Assembly (NCBI GenBank): GCA_002456995.1
Contig: NTKC01000005.1
Coordinates: forward strand, 33,492 to 97,491
DNA: 64,000 bases
Reading direction: 5' to 3'
DNA from: Candidatus Thioglobus sp. MED-G25
GTDB taxonomy: Bacteria; Pseudomonadota; Gammaproteobacteria; Arenicellales; UBA868
Shown here: positions 18,856 to 27,269 of the stretch, piece by piece
How the letters are laid out: every line of letters starts with the position of its first letter
How positions within the stretch are numbered: the first letter of the stretch is position 1
Position numbers and translations under genes: made by a program
The notes under the pieces: model-generated
Told to the model about the DNA's origin: nothing
The model's database searches: none
Seen by the model: the letters and a program-made list of their open reading frames with translations, nothing else

Positions 18856-18980
18856 GATTTCAACAAAGTTTCAACATACACTTAAAATACTTAGAAATAT
18901 CAATCACATAGGATTCTTGACTACAAGAATTCAACAAACTTTGACCTGTTATCACAGTCCGATAGATTTCAACAGGTTTG
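18856..18980 (+). repeat. Three imperfect direct repeats of a 16-bp TTCAACA motif
   Basis: Copies: GATTTCAACAAAGTTT (18856-18871), GAATTCAACAAACTTTG (18927-18943) and GATTTCAACAGGTTTG (18965-18980). A more degenerate fourth, GGTTCAATCAGGTCTT, lies at 18985-19000. Spacing is irregular (71, 38 and 20 nt), so this is not a CRISPR array. They could be protein-binding sites. Confidence 0.5.
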
Positions 18981-19139
18981 AGTGGGTTCAATCAGGTCTT
19001 TCTAAATTGGGACCAATCTGTCTTCTTTTAGGATTTATGACTCGATCTACCTAAAGTAGACTCGTTTACTACTGGCTTGTGCCAAGCTATTTTATAATTC
19101 CGAATGATTGTTCAAGCAGTCACAATTGTTTCCACCTTC

Positions 19140-19163
19140 AAATAAGTCAGAACTGACTTATTT
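19140..19163 (+). promoter_or_regulatory. Perfect 24-bp palindrome before the ABM gene
   Basis: AAATAAGTCAG (19140-19150), AA, CTGACTTATTT (19153-19163): an 11-bp perfect inverted repeat ending 18 nt before the start at 19182, just ahead of the AAAGGAACC ribosome binding site. It lies about 40 bp after a TATAAT. It could be a repressor operator or a leader hairpin; only a short T-run follows, so termination would be weak. Confidence 0.6.
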
Positions 19164-19181
19164 CATAAAGGAACCATACTA

Positions 19182-19469
19182 ATGGCGCGGACTGCACTCA
19201 TTGTTCATTTGGATATAAGACCCGAATCATTTTCTGAGTTCCTGGATCTGGCGCGTGCACACGGGGCTAACAGTCAACAGATTGAGTCAGGTTGTCTACG
19301 TTTTGATGTGATGAAATCGGTCGACGAAGAAAACCATGTTGTTCTAGTCGAGGTTTACGAAAACGATGAAGCGCTTGAATCACATTGGATTTCTGAACAC
19401 ATGGCGAAATACCTGGAACAGGTAGATGACATGATTGTGGAACGTCAACGGTATCGTTGTGAATGTTAA
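19182..19469 (+). CDS. Antibiotic biosynthesis monooxygenase (ABM) fold protein
   Basis: A 95-residue protein of the dimeric ferredoxin-like ABM/YgiN fold. The pattern is recognisable: LIVHLDIRPESFSEFLDL (first strand and helix), GCLRFDVMKSVDEENHVVLVEVY in the middle, and ESHWISEHMAKYLE with the conserved SxH-like segment. Members include quinol monooxygenases, LsrG isomerase and heme-degrading enzymes, and small size prevents choosing among them. It has an AAAGGA ribosome binding site, a palindrome directly upstream, and an unusual CEC C-terminus. It stands alone between guaA and tadA. Confidence 0.8.
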   Translation: MARTALIVHLDIRPESFSEFLDLARAHGANSQQIESGCLRFDVMKSVDEENHVVLVEVYENDEALESHWISEHMAKYLEQVDDMIVERQRYRCEC

Positions 19470-19497
19470 TAACAATGATTTCAAGCGGAGAGAACAA

Positions 19498-19653
19498 ATG
19501 ATAGACAAAGACCCCAATCACCTGAGTAGGCCAGTACGAGAAGGGAAAAGTATGGGGGAATTTGGTACGACAGATACAACAAGAACGGAAGGCAAACAAG
19601 GATGGAAAGTAAAGAAACAAACCCGTATAAAGAAATTGAAAAACCCCAAGTAG
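19498..19653 (+). CDS. Candidate small basic protein, unknown function
   Basis: A 51-codon open frame starting at ATG 19498 with a good CGGAG site 7 nt upstream. The product is rich in Lys, Arg, Thr and Gly, with a basic C-terminus (KKQTRIKKLKNPK), and has no recognisable domain or signal. It is in the same frame as the next small ORF, separated by one TAG and 24 nt, so the two could derive from one gene or be translated in tandem. I do not recognise it; the evidence is only the ribosome binding site and composition. Confidence 0.3.
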   Translation: MIDKDPNHLSRPVREGKSMGEFGTTDTTRTEGKQGWKVKKQTRIKKLKNPK

Positions 19654-19677
19654 AAACCAAACAGGGACGGGAACATC

Positions 19678-19818
19678 ATGGAAGAATCTGGCAAGAAATC
19701 ATTTCGTAAAGCGGGACTCCGTTACGGAGCGACGCTCGACAGGATCAATGATGCCCGTACTTCAGGAAAACTAGCCTCAAGAAGCTCAAAGAAAAAGAGA
19801 ATAAAACGAAAGAAGTAG
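19678..19818 (+). CDS. Candidate 46-residue very basic protein, unknown function
   Basis: ATG 19678 follows a GGGACGGGA purine run and encodes a short protein with a predicted amphipathic start (SFRKAGLRYGATLDRIND) and a strongly basic tail (KKKRIKRKK). Such composition suits a nucleic-acid-binding or ribosome-associated peptide, but no family is recognised. It shares frame with the ORF at 19498-19653. Its high Lys/Arg content partly follows from the purine-rich strand, so it may be a chance frame. Confidence 0.3.
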   Translation: MEESGKKSFRKAGLRYGATLDRINDARTSGKLASRSSKKKRIKRKK

Positions 19819-19823
19819 CGATC

Positions 19824-19988
19824 ATGACTGGGATATCGAGTCAAGAGCACTATGTAGATATATCCACACAAAAAAGGGATAACGATTATGTCATTACATC
19901 TGTGTGGTTTTCTCAGGAAGCTAGGAGATCAGATGTGACTGACCTTCAGATGTTCGATCCATGCAAGTGTGGCAGTCCTCGTGCCTAG
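19824..19988 (+). CDS. Candidate 54-residue ORF overlapping tadA start, unknown function
   Basis: ATG 19824, 5 nt after the previous small ORF, opens a 54-codon frame ending at 19988, inside the tadA N-terminus in another frame. The product contains TSVWFSQEARRSD and ends FDPCKCGSPRA. No ribosome binding site stands out beyond purines in the preceding ORF. I do not recognise a family; a chance frame is likely. Confidence 0.2.
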   Translation: MTGISSQEHYVDISTQKRDNDYVITSVWFSQEARRSDVTDLQMFDPCKCGSPRA

Positions 19989-20448
19989 TTCCATTAATCG
20001 AAACCATGAGGTGTGGATGCGGGTCGCGCTCGAAGAAGCTGACGCGGCGTCAGTCAGTGGGGAGATTCCGATAGGCGCTATCGTGGTGGCCGGTGATCGG
20101 ATGATTGGTCGCGGTCACAACCGATCAATTGGATTATCAGATCCGACTGGGCACGCGGAGGTGATGGCGCTCCGTGATGCGGGCGCTCGAATCGGAAACT
20201 ACAGATTACCTGAGGCGATTATGTACGTTACCCTTGAACCCTGCCCTATGTGTGCCGGAGCTCTGTTGCACGCGCGTGTCGGTACTCTGGTATTCGGTAC
20301 GCGAGATCTGGAGGTCGGTGCTGCGGGTTCGGCCATGAACCTTCTTGAATCCCCCTTGGCTAATCATCGATGTCGAGTTCTTGCAGGGATACTCGAGTCC
20401 GACTGTAGGAGCCGTCTGAAGCAGTTTTTTGCTCAGCGACGACTGTAG
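19969..20448 (+). CDS. tadA: tRNA-specific adenosine deaminase TadA
   Basis: Deaminates A34 to inosine in the wobble position of tRNA-Arg(ACG). The zinc site is clear: HAEVMALRD (zinc His and catalytic Glu) and PCPMCAGALLHAR (two zinc Cys). ARVGTLVFGTRD and the C-terminal FFAQRR also match TadA. The start is uncertain: GTG 19969 (159 residues) or GTG 19981; neither has a Shine-Dalgarno, and the conserved part begins at HEVWM. It faces the GlxA regulator tail to tail. Linkage to guaBA is common in gammaproteobacteria. Confidence 0.94.
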   Translation: MAVLVPSSINRNHEVWMRVALEEADAASVSGEIPIGAIVVAGDRMIGRGHNRSIGLSDPTGHAEVMALRDAGARIGNYRLPEAIMYVTLEPCPMCAGALLHARVGTLVFGTRDLEVGAAGSAMNLLESPLANHRCRVLAGILESDCRSRLKQFFAQRRL

Positions 20449-20477
20449 TCACTTAGCTCTGGTGTGGTCAGATTGAA

Positions 20478-21482
20478 TTAAACGACGGACCTGGTGGAAG
20501 CTGGTTTGTCGTTGGTGCTGGACGGGAATTTACTTTGTCGTTCTTCGCGCGGGGGTTTTCCAAAAAAGTCTCGATAGCATTTGCTGAAGTGTGGCGCGGA
20601 GACGAAACCACAGGAAAAGGCAACATCGACGATTGATCTTGGAGTTCGCAATAGAAGTTCTCGTGCTCTGCGTAGACGGAGTTGCAGGTAGTAACGGGTG
20701 GGTACGCAATTCAGGTGTTTTTGGAATATTCGTTCTAGTTGTCGGCGGGAAATTCCGACGTGGCGGGCGAGTTCATCCAGCTTCATGGGTTCTTCAATGT
20801 TGTTTTCCATAAGTTCGACCGTGTCGACTAACTTAGGTTGGCTAGATCCGAAACGTTGGCGAAGTGGTATCCGTTGCCGATCTTTAGAATCTCGTATTCG
20901 CTCGCAGATGAACTGCTCAGAAATTGAAGTGGCTAATTCGGCACCGTGGTTACGGGCGACAAGAGTCAACATCATGTCTAGTGGTGCAGTACCACCCGAA
21001 CAGGTATAGCGTTCCCGATCAAGTTCAAAGAGTTCCGAGGACACAATTAGTTCCGGGAATTCATCGTGCATATCAAAAATGTTTTCCCAGTGGATGGTGC
21101 ATCGGTAGCCGTTGAGTAGTCCAGTGCGGGCTAGAAGATAACTCCCTGTACAGATACCACCAATAATTATTTTGCGACGAATCAGAGGTTTTAACTGAGA
21201 GACGACGATCTGATCCCAGGCACTATCCAATGTCGTACCGGCGCAAAGAAACAACGCATCGAGTTGTTCTCGTCCACTTAGTTTTGAAACCGGTGTTAGA
21301 TTAATTCCACTGCTTGACCTAACCTCCCCGCCATCGAAACCAAAAAGAGAGTACTCATAGAGGTTGCGACCACTGATCCTGTTGGCCATGCGCAACGGTT
21401 CTATAGCAGAAGACAACGCGATCAGCGTGAAGTCTGGACACAACAAAAACCCGAATCGTGTCGGCGTAAGGTTTGTGCTCAT
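20478..21482 (-). CDS. GlxA family AraC-type transcriptional regulator
   Basis: A 334-residue regulator. The N-terminal DJ-1/PfpI-like domain (about residues 8-175) contains the nucleophile-elbow-like GGICTGSYLLARTGLL. The C-terminal AraC-type double helix-turn-helix spans about residues 225-310 (MKLDELARHVGISRRQLERI and SIVDVAFSCGF). Relatives include GbdR, CdhR and ArgR, which sense quaternary amines or amino acids; the ligand here cannot be told. It is divergent from the indolepyruvate oxidoreductase gene, with about 140 bp between, so it may control that gene. Confidence 0.9.
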   Translation of the reverse strand: MSTNLTPTRFGFLLCPDFTLIALSSAIEPLRMANRISGRNLYEYSLFGFDGGEVRSSSGINLTPVSKLSGREQLDALFLCAGTTLDSAWDQIVVSQLKPLIRRKIIIGGICTGSYLLARTGLLNGYRCTIHWENIFDMHDEFPELIVSSELFELDRERYTCSGGTAPLDMMLTLVARNHGAELATSISEQFICERIRDSKDRQRIPLRQRFGSSQPKLVDTVELMENNIEEPMKLDELARHVGISRRQLERIFQKHLNCVPTRYYLQLRLRRARELLLRTPRSIVDVAFSCGFVSAPHFSKCYRDFFGKPPREERQSKFPSSTNDKPASTRSVV

Positions 21483-21623
21483 CGAGATTCTGTTCCGTAG
21501 GACTATAGGTATACGAGGAGTGTGGTATTTAACGAATTGAGATTAGGCAATACAAGGTTCAGACGGAACTGGTAGGATTATGATGTTGATATTGTCCAGT
21601 AGCTAATGTGCCAAGGGGGGCAG

Positions 21624-24600
21624 ATGAAACTGCGAAACGTTGCGCTCGATGACAAGTATACGCTTGAAAAGGGTCAAATATTTGTGTCCGGTATTCAGGC
21701 GCTGGTTCGGCTCCCTATGCTCCAGTCGCAGAAAGATCAGGCTATTGGGCTTAACACTGCAGGTTTTGTGACGGGATACCGTGGTTCTCCCCTAGGTGGC
21801 CTGGACCAGCAACTTTTCCTTGCTCAAGAACACTTGACCCGGGAGCGAGTTAAGTTTGCGCCCGCAGTTAACGAGGATCTGGGTGCAACGGCAGTCTGGG
21901 GGACTCAGCAGGCCAATTTGGGTGGTGATGGGTTATATGATGGCGTGTTTGCGATGTGGTACGCAAAGGGTCCTGGTGTAGACCGTTCGGGTGATGCGAT
22001 ACGTCATGGAAATTTAGCAGGAACGTCCCCTAATGGTGGAGTGCTGCTGTTACTCGGGGATGATCATGCCTGTGAATCGTCGACCACAGCCCACCAGAGT
22101 GAGTATTCGCTGGTTAATGCGATGGTACCAGTTCTCAATCCAGCTGGAGTTCAGGATATTCTAGATTATGGGCTCTACGGCTGGTCATTATCTCGCTACA
22201 GCGGTTGCTGGGTAGGCCTTAAGTGCGTACATGACACAGTGGAGGCATCCGCCTCTGTTTCGGTGTCTGTTGACCGAATTCAAACCGAGGTGCCTGAGAA
22301 CTTTATTTTGCCCAGTGGCGGGGTACACATTCGTTGGCCCGACGGATTTCTTGAGCAGGAGGAACGACTTCACCGGTATAAGCTCGAGGCAGTCAATGCT
22401 TTCGCTCGCACCAATCGAATAGATCGCCAGATTATGGGTGATTCCAATGCCCATACGGGTATCGTGACTACTGGCAAATCCTACCTGGATGTCAGGCGCG
22501 CGTTGTTAGAGCTCAATATCGACGAAGTTCGGGCAAAAACCCTGGGCCTGAAACTCTATAAAGTCGGAATGTCCTGGCCTCTTGAGCCAAATGGGATCCG
22601 CAGCTTCACGCAGGGCCTGAAACGACTTATCGTTGTTGAAGAAAAGCGTGGTCTTATCGAGCAGCAGATTCGTGAAATTCTCTACGGTGTGTCCAATGCA
22701 CCGACTATCGTTGGCAAACTCGCTGAAAACGGGGAGAGTTTGTTTCCAGCGCACGGGCGACTGGAAGCGATGGATATAGCGCTGTCGATAGGCGAGCGAT
22801 TGGCCAGTACGACCAATAACCAAGAACTTATTACACAGATCGAGACGCTTAGGGCGCGCCAAACACGGGACAGCTTAAGGTCGCCAGAGATGATTCGTAC
22901 ACCCTATTTTTGTGCCGGGTGTCCGCATAACAGCTCTACCGTAGTACCCGATGGAAGTCGGGCTATGGCTGGTATAGGTTGCCATTTCATGTCAGTGTGG
23001 ATGGACAGAAATACCGCTGGTTTTACTCAGATGGGGGCGGAAGGATCCAGTTGGATTGGGGAAAGTCCCTTTAGTGGGACAAAGCATGTTTTTCAGAATA
23101 TTGGCGACGGCACTTATTTCCATTCTGGAATTCTTGCGGTCCGTGCCAGCGTAACAGCGGGTGTCAATATTACCTACAAGATACTCCACAACGATGCGGT
23201 TGCAATGACCGGTGGTCAGCGCGTAGATGGTTCGTTGGATCCGGCGATCATCACGCGCCAGGTCCATGCAGAGGGGGTCAGGCGAATTGCGGTTGTGTCG
23301 GATGACCCAAAGAAATATTCAAAAGCCCTTCAATGGGCACCCGGCACCACATTCCATCATCGGGATCAGCTGGATCAAGTACAGCGCGACATGCGTGAAG
23401 TTACTGGCACCAGTGTAATTGTTTACGATCAGACCTGTGCGGCGGAAAAACGTCGTCGCCGTCGTCGGGGTGAAATGACTATCCCTGATAAGCGGTTGTT
23501 TATCAATGAAGCTGTTTGCGAAGGCTGTGGCGATTGTGGAACTCAATCAAATTGTGTCGCTTTGGTGCCTGTAGAGACGGAATTTGGGCGGAAAAGGGCG
23601 ATAAACCAGTCGACCTGTAACATGGATTATTCCTGTCAGTCTGGTTTTTGCCCGAGTTTTGTAACGGTGATTGGGGGGTCTCTTAAAAAAGGGCATAGTA
23701 ACACTGGATTTCAGGCGCTGGCGGACTCTTTGTTACTGGAACCTGAAGTGACGCCTATTAGAGGGCATTACAGTATTCTGCTGACAGGTATAGGGGGAAC
23801 GGGTGTCGTCACTGTCGGTGCGATATTGGGCATGGCTGCCCATCTCGCCGGTAAGGGTTGTTCCGTGTTGGATATGGCTGGTCTGGCCCAAAAAGGGGGC
23901 GCTGTTACCAGCCATATTGTCCTCGCAGAGAAACCGGAGGATATCAACGCCACTCATGTTGCTGACAGTGGCACAGACCTTTTGCTCGGCTGCGATATTG
24001 TGACCTCTGCTTCTGATGAAAGCGTAAAGAAATTGAGATCAGGAACAGTCGCTGTCGTTAATACGCATCAGCAGATGTCAGGTGATTTTATTAAGGATCC
24101 AGACACTCAATTCCCATTAGAGAAACTGTTGTCTTCCATTCGAGATTGTGTCGGAAGTTCTCTTCATACAATCGATTCAACGGCGGTTGCTACAGCAGCT
24201 TTTGGGGAATCAATTGCCGGAAATTTGATGATTTTGGGTTTTGGGTACCAGCTTGGAGGTATACCTGTACCTTCGGTTGCAATTGAAAAAGCTATTGAAC
24301 TCAACGGACAGGCGGTCCAGATGAATGTTCAGGCATTTCGAATGGGCCGGGCGGCTGCAGCTAAGCCTGATGAAGTTACACGCTTGCTGAGCTCTTTTCC
24401 GGCCAGTCAACCAGTCGCTGTCGACGAAACTGTTGCCCAAACAGTGGAGCGGTTGGAAAGTCATTTGGTGACTTATCAGAGCAAAGGATATGCCAGACGT
24501 TATCGTGCGCTTGTGGACGCCGTACAAACTGTCGAATCTGGCATTAAAGGAACTGATCTTTGGCTTACACTTGCGGTTGCACAGTCCTACCATAAGTTAT

Positions 24601-25088
24601 TGGCTGTTAAAGACGAATATGAAGTCGCTCGCTTGTACACGGACAAGCGCTTTAAGGAAAGCTTAGAGTCCACGTTCGAGGGGTCGTATCGACTAAAGGT
24701 GAATTTAGCACCACCTATCATGTCAAAGCCAAATCGAAAAAATAACACGATTCAAAAAAGAGCGTTCGGCGGTTGGATATTCCCGCTATTCAGACTAATG
24801 GCTTTATCGCGTCGCATACGTGGAACTGTGCTTGACCCATTTCGATACAGTAAGGATAGGGTGTTTGATCAGCAGTTGGTCAGGGACTACGAACAGACTG
24901 TTAGCAATCTGTGTGCCGGACTATCTGCTAGCAACCTCGATGCAGCGATTGAGATTGCTTTATTGCCACAATCTATTCGAGGATTTGGGCATATCAAGAG
25001 CGCTAATGCGAGCAAAGCGCAGACGACGGCAGAAAAACTTTGGTCCGAGTTTGAGATGCTACCGGTTGATGTGGAGAACGCTGCCTGA
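21624..25088 (+). CDS. Indolepyruvate:ferredoxin oxidoreductase, fused single-chain type
   Basis: A 1155-residue enzyme that decarboxylates aryl-pyruvates (from aromatic amino acids) to acyl-CoAs with reduction of ferredoxin, using thiamine diphosphate. The order is a TPP pyrimidine-binding N-terminus (GYRGSPLGGLD), a TPP-binding domain with CAGCPHNSS (about 429) and NIGDGTYFHSG (about 494), and an Fe-S segment CEGCGDC (about 631). A Rossmann-like gamma domain (GIGGTGVVTVGAILG, about 721) and a long C-terminal DUF6537-type region follow. Archaeal enzymes split this into IorA and IorB. ATG 21624 has an AGGGGGG site. It is divergent from a GlxA-type regulator and convergent with ltaE. Confidence 0.93.
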   Translation: MKLRNVALDDKYTLEKGQIFVSGIQALVRLPMLQSQKDQAIGLNTAGFVTGYRGSPLGGLDQQLFLAQEHLTRERVKFAPAVNEDLGATAVWGTQQANLGGDGLYDGVFAMWYAKGPGVDRSGDAIRHGNLAGTSPNGGVLLLLGDDHACESSTTAHQSEYSLVNAMVPVLNPAGVQDILDYGLYGWSLSRYSGCWVGLKCVHDTVEASASVSVSVDRIQTEVPENFILPSGGVHIRWPDGFLEQEERLHRYKLEAVNAFARTNRIDRQIMGDSNAHTGIVTTGKSYLDVRRALLELNIDEVRAKTLGLKLYKVGMSWPLEPNGIRSFTQGLKRLIVVEEKRGLIEQQIREILYGVSNAPTIVGKLAENGESLFPAHGRLEAMDIALSIGERLASTTNNQELITQIETLRARQTRDSLRSPEMIRTPYFCAGCPHNSSTVVPDGSRAMAGIGCHFMSVWMDRNTAGFTQMGAEGSSWIGESPFSGTKHVFQNIGDGTYFHSGILAVRASVTAGVNITYKILHNDAVAMTGGQRVDGSLDPAIITRQVHAEGVRRIAVVSDDPKKYSKALQWAPGTTFHHRDQLDQVQRDMREVTGTSVIVYDQTCAAEKRRRRRRGEMTIPDKRLFINEAVCEGCGDCGTQSNCVALVPVETEFGRKRAINQSTCNMDYSCQSGFCPSFVTVIGGSLKKGHSNTGFQALADSLLLEPEVTPIRGHYSILLTGIGGTGVVTVGAILGMAAHLAGKGCSVLDMAGLAQKGGAVTSHIVLAEKPEDINATHVADSGTDLLLGCDIVTSASDESVKKLRSGTVAVVNTHQQMSGDFIKDPDTQFPLEKLLSSIRDCVGSSLHTIDSTAVATAAFGESIAGNLMILGFGYQLGGIPVPSVAIEKAIELNGQAVQMNVQAFRMGRAAAAKPDEVTRLLSSFPASQPVAVDETVAQTVERLESHLVTYQSKGYARRYRALVDAVQTVESGIKGTDLWLTLAVAQSYHKLLAVKDEYEVARLYTDKRFKESLESTFEGSYRLKVNLAPPIMSKPNRKNNTIQKRAFGGWIFPLFRLMALSRRIRGTVLDPFRYSKDRVFDQQLVRDYEQTVSNLCAGLSASNLDAAIEIALLPQSIRGFGHIKSANASKAQTTAEKLWSEFEMLPVDVENAA

Positions 25089-25111
25089 CGAATGCAATTC
25101 CGGTAATCAGG

Positions 25112-26134
25112 CTATTGGCTTAAAGCGAGTCGGAAAGCGTCAGCTGAGCGATAGATCGCGGTTTCATCAATATCCAGATGGGTTACCAGTCTGATTGGAT
25201 TGTACTCACAGGAGATTAGAATACCTTCGTTTCGAAGTCTGGATGTTAGCTCGGGGACAACAACTTCGGGCACGGTTACAAAGACCATATTTGTTCGTTC
25301 CCTTGGTTTGTCAACAGTCAACCCATCAATTTGATCAAGTAACGTTGAGAGGAGAAGTGCATTTTTATGGTCGTGGGACAGTCGTTCAATATTGTGTTCG
25401 AGTGCGTAGAGCCCTGCCGATGCCACGATGCCGGCTTGCCGCCAGCCTCCTCCCAACACCTTTCTCCAGCGTCTGGCGTCCCGAATAAATTTCTTGGTCC
25501 CGCAGAGGACTGACCCCATCGGGGCACCCAGGCCTTTCGAAAGGCAGGCTGATATGGAATCAAACTGTTGGGCAATTTGATGTGGTGGGACGTTCTGTTT
25601 GATAGCCGCATTGAATAAGCGTGCACCATCTAGATGTAGCGACAATCCATGGTGTCGCGCCAGTGAGGTCGCCTCTTCAAGATAGCTAATGGGGAGAGGA
25701 TGGCCGAAAAAAGTATTTTCCAGGCAGAATAGCCGAGTTGTAGCGTAGTGAAAGTCATCTGGTTTGATCGCAGCCTCGACTTTGTTCAAATCGATGGTGC
25801 CGTCGTGATTGTTTTCAATTGGTTGTGGCTGAATGCTGGCTAAAACGGCTCCGCCCCCGCCTTCTTCACGGTAGCTGTGTGCCTGGTTACCCGCAATGTA
25901 CTCGTCTCCGCGCTGACAATGGCTTAGCAGGGCTAGGAGGTTGCTCTGGGTGCCACTTGTCACGAAAAGTGCAGATTCTGTTTTCAATAAATCGGCTGCT
26001 TTGGCCTCGAGAGTAGTGGCCGTTGGATCTTCCCCATAAACATCATCGCCGACATCAGCATTCAGCATTGCCTCGCGCATGCCAACACTGGGCTTAGTGA
26101 CAGTATCACTTCTCAGGTCAACTACAGGTTCCAA
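25112..26134 (-). CDS. ltaE: Low-specificity L-threonine aldolase
   Basis: PLP-dependent fold-type I enzyme that splits L-threonine and L-allo-threonine to glycine and acetaldehyde. The family N-terminus VDLRSDTVTKPS is present, as are FVTSGTQSNLLAL (cofactor phosphate region), LHLDGARLFNAA (Asp pairing with the PLP ring) and the lysine motif CLSKGLGAPMGS. Length 340 residues, normal. It converges on the oxidoreductase gene and diverges from the peroxiredoxin gene. Confidence 0.93.
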   Translation of the reverse strand: MEPVVDLRSDTVTKPSVGMREAMLNADVGDDVYGEDPTATTLEAKAADLLKTESALFVTSGTQSNLLALLSHCQRGDEYIAGNQAHSYREEGGGGAVLASIQPQPIENNHDGTIDLNKVEAAIKPDDFHYATTRLFCLENTFFGHPLPISYLEEATSLARHHGLSLHLDGARLFNAAIKQNVPPHQIAQQFDSISACLSKGLGAPMGSVLCGTKKFIRDARRWRKVLGGGWRQAGIVASAGLYALEHNIERLSHDHKNALLLSTLLDQIDGLTVDKPRERTNMVFVTVPEVVVPELTSRLRNEGILISCEYNPIRLVTHLDIDETAIYRSADAFRLALSQ

Positions 26135-26157
26135 TGCGAAATACCATTGCTAGTTTT

Positions 26158-26174
26158 GGGCGTAACTAACGCCC
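26158..26174 (+). promoter_or_regulatory. Short inverted repeat between ltaE and the peroxiredoxin gene
   Basis: GGGCGT-AACTA-ACGCCC, a perfect 6-bp inverted repeat with a 5-nt centre, 24 bp upstream of the ltaE start in a 186-bp divergent region. No T-tract follows on either strand. It is a candidate operator or leader hairpin for ltaE. Confidence 0.35.
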
Positions 26175-26320
26175 CGATATAAGTGGGTAATTTATCACAG
26201 GGCTTGCGCAATCGCATGGTGCTGGGGAATCACAGATTGGATTAAGATACGTGTTGGCAGGTGCGGTAGCAATTGTGGATACTATGCACTAACAGAATGT
26301 TTTCCCTAAAAGGAGGCGTA

Positions 26321-26803
26321 ATGGCGATCCAGATTGGCGCAACAATACCGGATGTGGAGCTTAAGGTTATGGGTAAAGAACGACCGGAGTCGGTTCAGAC
26401 TGGTGAACTCTTTCAGGGTAAACGAGTGGTGTTGTTTGCACTACCAGGCGCATTTACCCCTACGTGCTCGAAATCTCATCTGCCAGGTTATATTGAGTTA
26501 TCCGATCAAATTCGTGACAAAGGTGTAGATCTAATTATTTGTCTTTCAGTAAACGATGCGTGGGTTATGGCTGCCTGGGGAGATGTTCACGGCGCAGGTG
26601 AGCGGGTGATGATGCTGGCAGATGGTAATGCAGAATTTACCAGAGCTATCGGATTGGACTCAGATTTATCCGGTTCGGGTTTTGGTGTTCGCTCCCTGCG
26701 ATATTCAATTGTTGTGAATGATGGTGTTATTACAAATTTGAATGTTGAAGAGCCTCGAAAATTCGAGGTTAGTGATGCGAAAAGCATGTTGGCATTGTTG
26801 TAA
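26321..26803 (+). CDS. Peroxiredoxin, Prx5/AhpE-like atypical 2-Cys type
   Basis: A 160-residue thiol peroxidase that reduces hydrogen peroxide and organic peroxides. The peroxidatic cysteine is Cys49 in LPGAFTPTCSKSHLPGY, the Prx5 signature. SVNDAWVMAAWG and the GVRSLRYSIVVNDGVI strands complete the fold. I see no second cysteine after Cys49 apart from that in IICLS, so resolution probably uses glutathione or glutaredoxin. ATG 26321 has a strong GGAGG site. glnB follows after 48 nt, possibly cotranscribed. Confidence 0.93.
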   Translation: MAIQIGATIPDVELKVMGKERPESVQTGELFQGKRVVLFALPGAFTPTCSKSHLPGYIELSDQIRDKGVDLIICLSVNDAWVMAAWGDVHGAGERVMMLADGNAEFTRAIGLDSDLSGSGFGVRSLRYSIVVNDGVITNLNVEEPRKFEVSDAKSMLALL

Positions 26804-27190
<387 letters not shown>

Positions 27191-27269
27191 TTATATTGAA
27201 TAAGATATCGGCAAATGCCAAACCAGTTGTTTTCGCGGTGTTGCGTAATTGTTCCCTCTGGCGGTATCG

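Larger units (their letters stand above)
18821..19181 (+). other. AT-rich intergenic region after guaA with repeats and palindromes
   Basis: 361 bp without a convincing gene; about 35% G+C by hand count over 18841-19140, well below the flanks. It holds three imperfect copies of a TTTCAACA-centred motif (listed separately). It also has short inverted repeats ATTGG-GA-CCAAT (19006-19017) and TCTAC-CTAAA-GTAGA (19046-19060), a TATAAT at 19093-19098 that could be the -10 box for the following gene, and the 24-bp palindrome at 19140-19163. A 71-codon open frame (18839-19054) shows no protein-like composition. No terminator for guaA is evident. Confidence 0.6.
19470..19968 (+). other. Purine-rich stretch between the ABM gene and tadA
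   Basis: About 500 bp with no gene of known family. The plus strand is strongly purine-rich between about 19480 and 19815. Only the three short frames listed separately are open, and two share a frame. It could be small-protein genes, a decayed gene, or an untranslated leader of tadA. No terminator, tRNA or clear promoter was seen. Confidence 0.5.

Noticed and set aside
18856..19000. CRISPR array
   Set aside because: Repeats are imperfect, short and irregularly spaced, and no cas gene is nearby.
18839..19054. 71-codon open frame after guaA
   Set aside because: No ribosome binding site, and the frame consists of the AT-rich repeat region; composition is not protein-like.
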